Below, one piece after another: positions 44,282-52,333 of a stretch of 64,000 bases of DNA. The stretch spans positions 1 to 64,000 of the forward strand of contig JAKQHT010000014.1 of the NCBI GenBank assembly GCA_029557895.1, written 5' to 3'. Numbering within the stretch: position 1 is the first letter of the stretch; every line of letters begins with the position of its first letter. Source of the DNA: Bacteroidota bacterium. Lineage in GTDB: Bacteria > Bacteroidota > Bacteroidia > Flavobacteriales > Flavobacteriaceae. The notes beneath the pieces are model-generated. The model saw only the letters and a program-made list of their open reading frames with translations, was not told where the DNA came from and made no database searches. A program made the position numbers and the translations under genes.

Positions 44282-46708
44282 TCAACGCAATACCGCTCCA
44301 AGTTCTTTCTCAAAGTTGGTCTTCAATCGTTCCATTACCTTGTCTATTTTGCTGTCGGTCAGGGTGCTTTGTTCGTCTTGGAGTATGAAGCTCACGGCGT
44401 AACTTTTTTTGCCGTTCGGAAGGTTTTTACCTTGATATACATCAAAAAGGTCAACATCTTTTAGGAGCTTTCGCTCGGTTTGCATGGCGATGTTGTCTAT
44501 TTGCTCAAAGGTAATATGCTCATCGAGGAGTAAAGCAAAGTCGCGACGCACTTCGGGATATTTTGGAACTTCCCTGAACTTGATTTTCTGGTTTTTGGCG
44601 TTCAACAGGATTTTGTCCCAATCAAAATCAGCAAAAAGTACTTCTTGTTCAATCCCAAAGTGTTTAAGGATTTTTTTCTGTACCAACCCCATCTGTACCA
44701 ATCGATCATTGCCAACCGAAACCGTCAAACCTTCGCTGAAAAGATCGCTTTCAATTGGCGAAACACTGCGTTTTTGCAATCCCAAACGTTCCAAAACGGA
44801 TAGGGCGGTGCCTTTTAGAAAGAAAAAACTGCTGGGTTGGGACAAAGTGTTCCAACGCTGTTTCGCCTTGTTGCCCGTAACAAATAATGACAGGTGTTTA
44901 TGTTCTGCTTTGTTGCCGTTATAATCGTGATAGGTTTTGCCAAATTCAAACAGTTTCAGGTCATAATTCTGCCTGTTGAGGTTTCTTGAAATACTTTCGA
45001 GACCGGAAAACAGCATGCTTTGGCGCATCACTCCCAAATCGCTGCTCAAAGGGTTTAGCATGGCTACGTTGTGCGCTTCTTTCAGTTGGGTACTGAATTG
45101 CAAATAGTTGGCAGTGGTCAAGGAGTTGGACATCATCTCAAAAAAGCCCTGTGATACCAATTGGCCTGCGATGACATTCTGAAGTTTATGGTCGTCAAAC
45201 CGTGATGTATTGGATATGCTCGCGTTGAGTTTTTCGGTTGTCTTTACATTGTTATAGCCATATACCCGCAGGATTTCTTCAATGACATCGACCTCACGGG
45301 TCACATCGTTTCTGTAGGGCGGGACCATAAGTCCCAGACTGGTTTCTGTCACACTGTTGATTTTAATGTCCAATGACATGAGGATTCGTTTGATGACCTC
45401 GCGGGGAAGTGCTTCGCCAATCAGCCTTTGGGCATTGTCAAAATTCAAACGCACTTGGGCGTCCTCTATTTTTTTCGGATAGATGTCTATGACATCGCAC
45501 GAAATTTCGCCGCCTGCGATTTCCGTGACCAACAAGGCCGCTCGCTTGAGGGCGTACTCTGTGATATTGGGGTCAATGCCACGTTCAAACCTAAAGGAAG
45601 CATCGGTACTGAAACCGTGCCTTTTGGCAGTTTTTCTGATGCTCACAGGATTAAAGTATGCACTTTCGATAAAAATGTTCCTTGTTTCTTTTGTGACTCC
45701 GGATTCCAGGCCTCCCATCACCCCGGCGATGCCAATTGGTTTTTCAGAATCGCAAATCATGAGGTCTTCTTCGTGGAGTTCTACGGTGCTTCCGTCAAGT
45801 ACGGTAAACTTTGTGCCTTTTGGCAATGTTTTGACCACCACTTTGTTGCCGCTTATTTTTGAGGCATCAAAAGCATGCAGGGGTTGGCCGAGCTCGTGGA
45901 GTACGTAATTGGTAATGTCAACGACGTTGTTTTTTGGTGTTAAGCCGATGGCCTTCAGTCTGTTTTGGAGCCATATGGGCGATTCTGCCACTTTAATGCC
46001 CGAAACCGTTACGCCACAATAACGGGGTGCCAAATCTTTGTTGGCAATCTCCACGTCTATTTTCAACATTCGGCTGTCTATATGGAACGCACTTACCGAT
46101 GGTGTAATGAGTTCTGGGTTTATTTCTCTTTGTATCAATCCGGTGCGAAGGTCTCGGGCAGTCCCTAAATGGCTCATGGCATCGGCGCGGTTTGGTGTCA
46201 GTCCAATTTCAAACACTTCATCATTCTCTATTTCAAACACTTTTGAAACCGGTGTTCCTACTGGCAAATTTTCATCAAGCAACATAATGCCTTCGTGCGA
46301 AGTGCCAAGGCCAAGTTCATCTTCTGCGCATAGCATGCCGTGGCTGTCCTCGCCTCGTATTTTTCCATTTTTTATGGTCCAGGCTTCGCCTTCGGCAGTA
46401 TATAATGTCGTGCCAACGGTAGCCACAGCCACTTTTTGCCCGACGGCCACATTGGGAGCGCCACAAACAATTTGGAGCGCCGCGCCAGAACCTACATTGA
46501 CCGTCGTAACTTTGAGCCGGTCCGCATTGGGATGCTGTTCACAGGTCAAAACTTCCCCTACCACAACGCCTTGCAATCCGCCTTTTACAGATTGGTACTT
46601 TGTGATGCCTTCCACCTCAAGGCCCAGATCTGTAAGGAGTTCTGCTGTTTTTTCTGCAGGCCAATTAATGTTGACGAACTGTTTGAGCCAATTATATGAT
46701 ATTTTCAT
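44282..46708 (-). CDS. pheT: phenylalanine--tRNA ligase beta subunit
   Basis: An 808-residue PheT of normal length for bacteria. The N-terminal tRNA-binding domain (GVVVGEVLTCEQHPNADRLKVTTVNVG) is followed by the B3/B4 editing region, the B5 domain (ITNYVLHELGQPLHAFD), and a C-terminal FDX-ACB anticodon-binding domain (FREVPKYPEVRRDFALLLDEHITFEQIDN). It charges tRNA-Phe with the alpha subunit, which is not in this window. A -7 box lies 22 bp upstream. Confidence 0.97.
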   Translation of the reverse strand: MKISYNWLKQFVNINWPAEKTAELLTDLGLEVEGITKYQSVKGGLQGVVVGEVLTCEQHPNADRLKVTTVNVGSGAALQIVCGAPNVAVGQKVAVATVGTTLYTAEGEAWTIKNGKIRGEDSHGMLCAEDELGLGTSHEGIMLLDENLPVGTPVSKVFEIENDEVFEIGLTPNRADAMSHLGTARDLRTGLIQREINPELITPSVSAFHIDSRMLKIDVEIANKDLAPRYCGVTVSGIKVAESPIWLQNRLKAIGLTPKNNVVDITNYVLHELGQPLHAFDASKISGNKVVVKTLPKGTKFTVLDGSTVELHEEDLMICDSEKPIGIAGVMGGLESGVTKETRNIFIESAYFNPVSIRKTAKRHGFSTDASFRFERGIDPNITEYALKRAALLVTEIAGGEISCDVIDIYPKKIEDAQVRLNFDNAQRLIGEALPREVIKRILMSLDIKINSVTETSLGLMVPPYRNDVTREVDVIEEILRVYGYNNVKTTEKLNASISNTSRFDDHKLQNVIAGQLVSQGFFEMMSNSLTTANYLQFSTQLKEAHNVAMLNPLSSDLGVMRQSMLFSGLESISRNLNRQNYDLKLFEFGKTYHDYNGNKAEHKHLSLFVTGNKAKQRWNTLSQPSSFFFLKGTALSVLERLGLQKRSVSPIESDLFSEGLTVSVGNDRLVQMGLVQKKILKHFGIEQEVLFADFDWDKILLNAKNQKIKFREVPKYPEVRRDFALLLDEHITFEQIDNIAMQTERKLLKDVDLFDVYQGKNLPNGKKSYAVSFILQDEQSTLTDSKIDKVMERLKTNFEKELGAVLR

Positions 46709-46729
46709 GTTGTTAACAAAATAAGGGCG

Positions 46730-46737
46730 TAAAGATA
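46730..46737 (-). promoter_or_regulatory. -7 box (TATCTTTA) of pheT
   Basis: On the minus strand TATCTTTA approximates TAnnTTTG and is 22 bp before the pheT ATG. The same TATCTTTAC form occurs before other genes in this window. Confidence 0.4.
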
Positions 46738-46829
46738 AGTGATAGGAAACAGGAATGAAAATGCTAAATATTTTTATTTGTGCGATTTTTATTATTAATT
46801 TTTATTTTTGAAGGCTATTAAATCAATAT

Positions 46830-48041
46830 ATGAGGCTAATTTTCTGTGTTTTTTTATTTTTTTTCGTGTTATCGTGCAATCACGATTATTTGGCTAAACC
46901 CATAAAATCAGGTATTTGGCGAGGCGAACTCGTCATTTCTGAAACAGAGGTGTTGCCATTTAATTTTGAGGTAACTGCCAAGAGGGCAATTAAGATTTAC
47001 AATGGTGAAGAGATTATTTTTGTTGATGATATGACCTACGGCAAAGATTCCGTGACCATTAGAATGCCGGTTTTTGAAAGTTATTTTGTGTTGAAATACG
47101 ATGACACCTTGATATCTGGACATTACAACAATGACGGTCTCGGACGTTCCATACCCTTTGTGGCCAGATGGGGCGTTACACAACGTTTTGATGTTTCGCA
47201 AGACAATCCCTATCATGATATATCGGGACGGTGGGAAACGACTTTTGCCAAAGACGATGGAGCCGCCGCCGCTTTGGGAATTTTTTCCCAAAATGGAAAT
47301 AAGGTTACGGGAACGTTCAGGTCAATAACTGGCGATTACCGATTTTTGGAAGGTGTTGTGGATGGTGACCAACTGAAGCTTTCCGCTTTTGATGGTTCTC
47401 ACGCTTATCTCTTTGTTGCTGCCGTGACCGATAGTACGATGAGCGGTACTTTTTATTCCGGTAACCATTACACCGATACTTTTTCTGCTAAACGCAACGA
47501 TGTCTATGAACTCCCCGAAGCCGACAGCCTTATGTTTTTAAAGCCCGGTTATGAAAACATATCGTTTTCGTTCCCGGACAGTAATGGCAATATGGTTTCG
47601 CTCGATGACGCACGTTTTCAGGGCAAAGTTACCATTGTGCAGATTATGGGTACATGGTGCCCGAATTGTCTGGACGAAAGCAGATATTTTTCGGATTTCT
47701 ATAATGAAAACAATGACAAGGACATAGAATTTGTTGCTCTCGCTTTTGAATATGCCAATACCCCAGAAGCTGCATTTAAAAGTATTGATCGGCTTAAAAA
47801 TGATGTTGGCATCAATTACCCGGTACTATTGGCACAGTACGGTACTACGGACAAGACCATTGCGCAAGAAAAGCTGCCGATGCTTAACCAACTGCTTTCG
47901 TTTCCGACAACCATTTATATTGACAAAACCGGAAAAGTACGCAAAATCCATACGGGTTTTAACGGTCCTGCAACCGGAGAAAAGTATGTGACATTCAAAA
48001 ATGAATTTGAAAGTTTTGTAACGGAATTGCTTACAGAATAG
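46830..48041 (+). CDS. TlpA-like thioredoxin-fold lipoprotein
   Basis: A 403-residue protein. It has a lipoprotein signal (FLFFFVLSC, lipobox Cys16), then an N-terminal beta-rich domain (about 25-230, GIWRGELVI, DISGRWETTF, SGTFYSGNHY) found in many Bacteroidota TlpA proteins. The C-terminal AhpC/TlpA domain has the active site GTWCPNC in QIMGTWCPNCLDESRYF, a KTIAQEKLPMLNQ segment and FPTTIYIDKTGKV. It is likely an envelope thiol-disulfide oxidoreductase. Its stop codon abuts that of the convergent WG-repeat gene with no gap. Confidence 0.9.
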   Translation: MRLIFCVFLFFFVLSCNHDYLAKPIKSGIWRGELVISETEVLPFNFEVTAKRAIKIYNGEEIIFVDDMTYGKDSVTIRMPVFESYFVLKYDDTLISGHYNNDGLGRSIPFVARWGVTQRFDVSQDNPYHDISGRWETTFAKDDGAAAALGIFSQNGNKVTGTFRSITGDYRFLEGVVDGDQLKLSAFDGSHAYLFVAAVTDSTMSGTFYSGNHYTDTFSAKRNDVYELPEADSLMFLKPGYENISFSFPDSNGNMVSLDDARFQGKVTIVQIMGTWCPNCLDESRYFSDFYNENNDKDIEFVALAFEYANTPEAAFKSIDRLKNDVGINYPVLLAQYGTTDKTIAQEKLPMLNQLLSFPTTIYIDKTGKVRKIHTGFNGPATGEKYVTFKNEFESFVTELLTE

Positions 48042-49709
48042 TTATTTGTAATATTTTTCTCCCTCGCTCGATACAAACCCTTTGAAGTTATATTGGTCGT
48101 CATAAAGCGCAAATACCGTCATGCCTTTGATTCCGTAATAATTTTCGTAGTAATAGATAGGGATATAATTAAAAGGTATGGATTGCTCTTTGATTGAATT
48201 TACATCCATGCTATTGAAAACAAAATAGTTATCTCCTTTTTTGGCAATGTATCGGGTTTCGTGTTGTGGTCTCATGTATTGTATGCCGTTCTTCACTACA
48301 TAGTCGTATTCTACTGGCAGTAGCAGTCTGAAATTTTTAGAAAACACGCCTACTTTCCCGTTCTTATGGGCTTGAATATAGTCTTTTGATGTGATTTCAA
48401 ACGTGTTTGGCTTGTTTCTGGAATAATCGTAAGGCACTTTGTGAATCAATTGGAAACCGTCATCTTTGTAATCTAATTCCAATTTTAATAAATTGAATTG
48501 AAATTTGTCAAACTCAAACGGAATCACGGCAATATCGTTTTCATCAATAATACCAAATTTCCCATCCAATTTTGCCACAAAATGATTGCCGTAATAAAAC
48601 AACGAGTCGTAAGCTTTTGACAATGTTTCTCTAAGATCCAAAAAACGGAATTGTGCATCTTCCTGAATAATAACAGCGGTATAATTGTTGTTGTTTCTGT
48701 TTATAATACGCTGATTGTCTTTTAATTTAACATGTTTTTTATTTTTGTAATCGTATCTGTCAGGGTAAAAGAATAAAGAATCTTGGTTAACTCTTAAAAT
48801 TGGAAAAAGCTCTTTTTGGGTATTGGCAACAAGCTCTTTTTGGGTGTAAGAAGGCTTCGCACTGTCTTCGCCTACCTGCATGCTGCTACCATCATAATCG
48901 GTCACGCTAACGTAGCGTTCGTCGGGATAGTCACGTGTCCCTTCACTCAAATGGTTGTCAATGGTATCGATAAGCTTGAAGTTGGAATGAAGGTAGTTCA
49001 ATGTTTTATAACTCGTCACGTAATTTTCGTCGGTAATTTCAAATAAGATGCTTTTGGATTGGTAATCAACATCTTTGAAATGGATTTTTTCAGCATTTTT
49101 AATAAACCAATCCGAAATTTTTCCTGTTTCCAAATCATAAGCAAACAGGCTGTATTTTTGTTGTAAATCGATAGAGGCAAACAATATGTACCTGGTTTTT
49201 AAGTGGCCTTTATGAAGTATGCCGGAGGTATCTATTTTCTGGAGTTTATAAAAATGTTCAGGATAAAGGTTTTCGCCTTTGGTATTGAACAGCGTGATAC
49301 ATTCGCGCTGCGGCAAATTATAATGCGATATTTGTTCGTTATGTGCATTTTGAATAGATCCAAATTGGGCTATTACTAACTTGTTTAACAGGAATTCGTA
49401 ACGGGAGTGCGGTAAATTGTCGAGAATGATTTTTCCGTTGTGGATGATTGAATATCGAACGGTTTTCTCATTCTGGCGAATGTAATAATGATTGTCAATA
49501 TTTAAAGTATCAGTAACATACGTTTCATTTTCTGCAATAAAAAAACTGTCTTCGCCCCAAGAAATAGCATCGTATGTTGTAGGAATTACTTTTTTGCCTT
49601 TTTCGTTGATTAATCCCACTTTGTCATTTTCAACATAAGGGATAAAATATTTTTGACCGTAAGTTTTAATGCTGAAAATGAGAAAGATAATAAATAATTT
49701 TTTATTAAT
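48042..49709 (-). CDS. secreted WG-repeat-like protein, non-ATG start
   Basis: The frame upstream of the GTG at 49617-49619 continues without a stop to 49715. It encodes a perfect signal peptide, (I)NKKLFIIFLIFSIKTYGQ, but no ATG, GTG or TTG lies in front of it; the candidate initiator is ATT (49707-49709). The mature part has WG-type repeats: KVGLINEKGKKVIPTTYDAIS, KFGIIDENDIAVIPFEFDKF and KVGVFSKNFRLLLPVEYDYV. The total is about 555 residues. WG repeats form beta-propeller-like structures of unknown function. It starts 6 bp after the recG stop in the same frame, so translation may be coupled. A sequencing error (ATG to ATT) is possible. Confidence 0.75.
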   Translation of the reverse strand: MNKKLFIIFLIFSIKTYGQKYFIPYVENDKVGLINEKGKKVIPTTYDAISWGEDSFFIAENETYVTDTLNIDNHYYIRQNEKTVRYSIIHNGKIILDNLPHSRYEFLLNKLVIAQFGSIQNAHNEQISHYNLPQRECITLFNTKGENLYPEHFYKLQKIDTSGILHKGHLKTRYILFASIDLQQKYSLFAYDLETGKISDWFIKNAEKIHFKDVDYQSKSILFEITDENYVTSYKTLNYLHSNFKLIDTIDNHLSEGTRDYPDERYVSVTDYDGSSMQVGEDSAKPSYTQKELVANTQKELFPILRVNQDSLFFYPDRYDYKNKKHVKLKDNQRIINRNNNNYTAVIIQEDAQFRFLDLRETLSKAYDSLFYYGNHFVAKLDGKFGIIDENDIAVIPFEFDKFQFNLLKLELDYKDDGFQLIHKVPYDYSRNKPNTFEITSKDYIQAHKNGKVGVFSKNFRLLLPVEYDYVVKNGIQYMRPQHETRYIAKKGDNYFVFNSMDVNSIKEQSIPFNYIPIYYYENYYGIKGMTVFALYDDQYNFKGFVSSEGEKYYK

Positions 49710-49715
49710 AATGGT

Positions 49716-52259
49716 TTAAGAAATATAATTCCAGATGTTTTTGTATTTGATGAGTTGGTTGTAGGTTTTTAACACTTGGGCATGCTCTGGCAATGCCAAA
49801 TGTGGGTCTTTGTTTAAGATGATTTTTGCATAATGGCGTGCATGTTGTAAGATGTCTTTGTCCTTGACGATATCGGCAATTTTAAGATTTAACACGCCAC
49901 TTTGCTGTGTGCCCATCAAATCGCCCGGACCGCGCAATCGCAGGTCAACTTCGGCAATTTCAAAGCCGTCGTTGGTGCGCACCATAGTTTCAAGTCGGGT
50001 TTTGCTGTCGTCGCTCAATTTGTGCCCGGTCATCAAGATGCAATAGCTTTGTTCGGCACCACGGCCCACGCGACCACGCAACTGGTGTAATTGAGATAGC
50101 CCAAAACGTTCGGCACTTTCAATAATCATTACCGAAGCATTTGGCACGTTCACGCCAACTTCAATTACGGTTGTGGCGACCATAATTTGTGTTTCGCCTT
50201 TTACAAAACGTTGCATTTCATAATCTTTATCGGCGGGTTTCATTTTACCGTGAACAATGGAAATCTGATATTTTGGCGGCGGAAAATCTCTGGCTATACT
50301 TTCATAACCATCCATCAAATCTTTGTAGTCTAAAGCTTCGCTTTCCTGAATGAGCGGATATACAATATATACTTGGCGGCCTTTGGCAATTTCTTCCCTG
50401 ATAAACCCGAATACTTTCAGCCGGTTTTTATCATAACGGTGCACCGTTTTTATGGCTTGTCTTCCTGGCGGCAGCTCATCAATAACAGAAATGTCCAAAT
50501 CGCCATAAACAGACATTGCCAAGGTGCGCGGAATGGGCGTGGCGGTCATGATTAAAATATGGGGCGGAATCAATGCCCCACTAATCTCCCCAGAGGGGAG
50601 ACTTTTCAATTTTTTGTCTATATAAATGATGACGTTATCAATATCTCCGATGATTTGCTCGTTAGTAAACCGAATGACTTTAAAACCTAAATCATTTAAT
50701 ATTTTGGTTCGCATTGCATCAGCTTCCTTTTGTTCAATGGTATGATGATAGCCGCCATCAACGTCAATAATTAAGTTTTTTTCAAGACAGATAAAATCGA
50801 CTATAAATTCATCTATAATATGCTGCCTTCTGAATTTGTGATCTAATTTTTTTGCCCTTAAATTTTCCCATAAAATAGACTCTGCTTGTGTGCTATTTTT
50901 TTTGTTTTCTACCTGAAGCTCTTTTAATAATTTATAGACTGATGGGCGAGCCGTCATATACTTTTGACGTATCGTTTTGGCTTCCTCCCTTTGGGAGGAT
51001 TGAGGTGGGCCTTTGCTCCACAATTTGCTTCTCTGGGCGACACCAAAACGATGTTGCTCGTCTATGACGGCCAACCCCAAATTTTTGAATTTTACTGAAT
51101 CCTCAAGTAGGGCATGTGTGCCAATCAAGATGTTCAGGCTGCCATTTCCGAGCGATTCGTGAATGTCTCTTCTATCTAAAGTATTGGTTGAACCAGTTAA
51201 TAGTTTAATACTGATATTTAGTTTTTTGCATATGTCAACTAATCCATTGTAATGTTGGACTGACAAAATTTCAGTTGGCGCCATCAAGCACGCCTGAAAA
51301 CCGTTGTCAAGTGCGATGAGCATTGCCATTAGTGCCACGATCGTCTTCCCTGAACCTACATCGCCTTGTAGTAAGCGGTTCATCTGTGCATTGCTGCCCA
51401 AGTCGGACCTTATTTCTTTCAGAACGCGCTTTTGGGCATTGGTCAGTTCAAATGGCAAATGCTCTTTGTAGAACGTGTTGAAATAATGCCCCACCCGTTC
51501 AAAAGGGAGTCCTTTGATCTTTGATTTGTGGATCAGATTTTTGATGATTAGTTGAAGTTGGATGTAAAATAACTCTTCAAATTTCAGGCGAAATTGTGCC
51601 TTTGCCAACAACTCCTGGCTCTTCGGGAAATGGATGTTGAGGAGCGCTTCGCTTTTTGGAATCAACTTAAGTTCGGAGATGAGCTGTGGCGAGAGGGTTT
51701 CTTCAAATCTGCCGCCCGTCTGGACAAACAATTGCTGGATGATTTTGCTTGTTGCACGGTTGCTAATGCCCTTACTGGATAGTTTCTCGGTGGATGGATA
51801 AACGGGCTGCATGGCCGAACGGAGGCTTTTTTCGTGGTCTTCAAGCAGTTCCATTTCAGGGTGAGCCATATTGTATATGCCATTGAACCAATTGGTTTTT
51901 CCAAAAATCACATAAGGCTTGTTTGTTTTGATGCTGTCCCGAATCCATTTATGGCCTCGAAACCAAACAAGTTCCATTAAACCCGTGTCATCTCTGAACG
52001 TCGCCACCAACCGTTTGCCTTTTCCTTGTCCTGCTTCTTTGAGTTCTGTAATTTCACCAATAATTTGAACATCCGAATTGTTTCGTTGCAGTTGGTTTAT
52101 TTTGTAATAATTGGTTCGGTCTATATAACGATTTGGGAAAAGATTCATCAAATCCTGATAAGTGCGAATGCCGAGTTCGTTTCGGAGCAAATCTGCCCGA
52201 TTGGGCCCGACGCCTTTCAAATATTCTATGGGTGTTTGAAGCATTTCGTTCATCATCAC
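49716..52259 (-). CDS. recG: ATP-dependent DNA helicase RecG with inserted DUF559 domain
   Basis: 847 residues. RecG hallmarks: N-terminal wedge (about residues 50-170), Walker A LLQGDVGSGKTIVALM, DEQH box VIDEQHRFGVAQR, motif III MTATPIPRTLAM, and the C-terminal QLRGRVGRGAEQSYC and DLRLRGPGDLMG. RecG rescues stalled forks and processes recombination intermediates. Between residue 417 and residue 564 a 146-residue DUF559 endonuclease domain is inserted in frame, exactly between motifs II and III. Without it the protein is 701 residues, normal for RecG. The start is one of the clustered ATGs at 52257-52245. Confidence 0.96.
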   Translation of the reverse strand: MMMNEMLQTPIEYLKGVGPNRADLLRNELGIRTYQDLMNLFPNRYIDRTNYYKINQLQRNNSDVQIIGEITELKEAGQGKGKRLVATFRDDTGLMELVWFRGHKWIRDSIKTNKPYVIFGKTNWFNGIYNMAHPEMELLEDHEKSLRSAMQPVYPSTEKLSSKGISNRATSKIIQQLFVQTGGRFEETLSPQLISELKLIPKSEALLNIHFPKSQELLAKAQFRLKFEELFYIQLQLIIKNLIHKSKIKGLPFERVGHYFNTFYKEHLPFELTNAQKRVLKEIRSDLGSNAQMNRLLQGDVGSGKTIVALMAMLIALDNGFQACLMAPTEILSVQHYNGLVDICKKLNISIKLLTGSTNTLDRRDIHESLGNGSLNILIGTHALLEDSVKFKNLGLAVIDEQHRFGVAQRSKLWSKGPPQSSQREEAKTIRQKYMTARPSVYKLLKELQVENKKNSTQAESILWENLRAKKLDHKFRRQHIIDEFIVDFICLEKNLIIDVDGGYHHTIEQKEADAMRTKILNDLGFKVIRFTNEQIIGDIDNVIIYIDKKLKSLPSGEISGALIPPHILIMTATPIPRTLAMSVYGDLDISVIDELPPGRQAIKTVHRYDKNRLKVFGFIREEIAKGRQVYIVYPLIQESEALDYKDLMDGYESIARDFPPPKYQISIVHGKMKPADKDYEMQRFVKGETQIMVATTVIEVGVNVPNASVMIIESAERFGLSQLHQLRGRVGRGAEQSYCILMTGHKLSDDSKTRLETMVRTNDGFEIAEVDLRLRGPGDLMGTQQSGVLNLKIADIVKDKDILQHARHYAKIILNKDPHLALPEHAQVLKTYNQLIKYKNIWNYIS
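50571..51008 (-). mobile_element. in-frame DUF559 endonuclease element with terminal inverted repeats
   Basis: 438 bp, an exact multiple of three, inserted in recG. The ends are imperfect inverted repeats of about 28 bp: the left one contains GCCCCACTAATCTCC and the right one, on the other strand, GCCCACCTCAATCCTCC. Both include a self-complementary hairpin (CTCCCC-AGA-GGGGAG and CCTCCC-AAA-GGGAGG). The interior encodes MTARPSVYKLL, then ESILWENLRAKKLDHKFRRQHIID and DFICLEKNLIIDVDGGYHH, the PD-(D/E)xK-like core of DUF559 (Vsr/homing-endonuclease-related), ending FKVIRFTNEQII. An internal ATG at 50957-50955 would allow independent expression. I infer a homing or transposing element tolerated in a surface loop. 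Confidence 0.8.
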
Positions 52260-52333
52260 GAATATAATTCATCTGCGCCAAAGATGAAACCTGAAATTTT
52301 CTTATTTTGGCCTAACCATTGTTTTTTAGGCCC

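Noticed and set aside
50571-51008. Intein inside RecG
   Set aside because: No Cys/Ser at the N-terminal junction, no His-Asn at the C-terminal junction and no splicing blocks. The segment is also too short.
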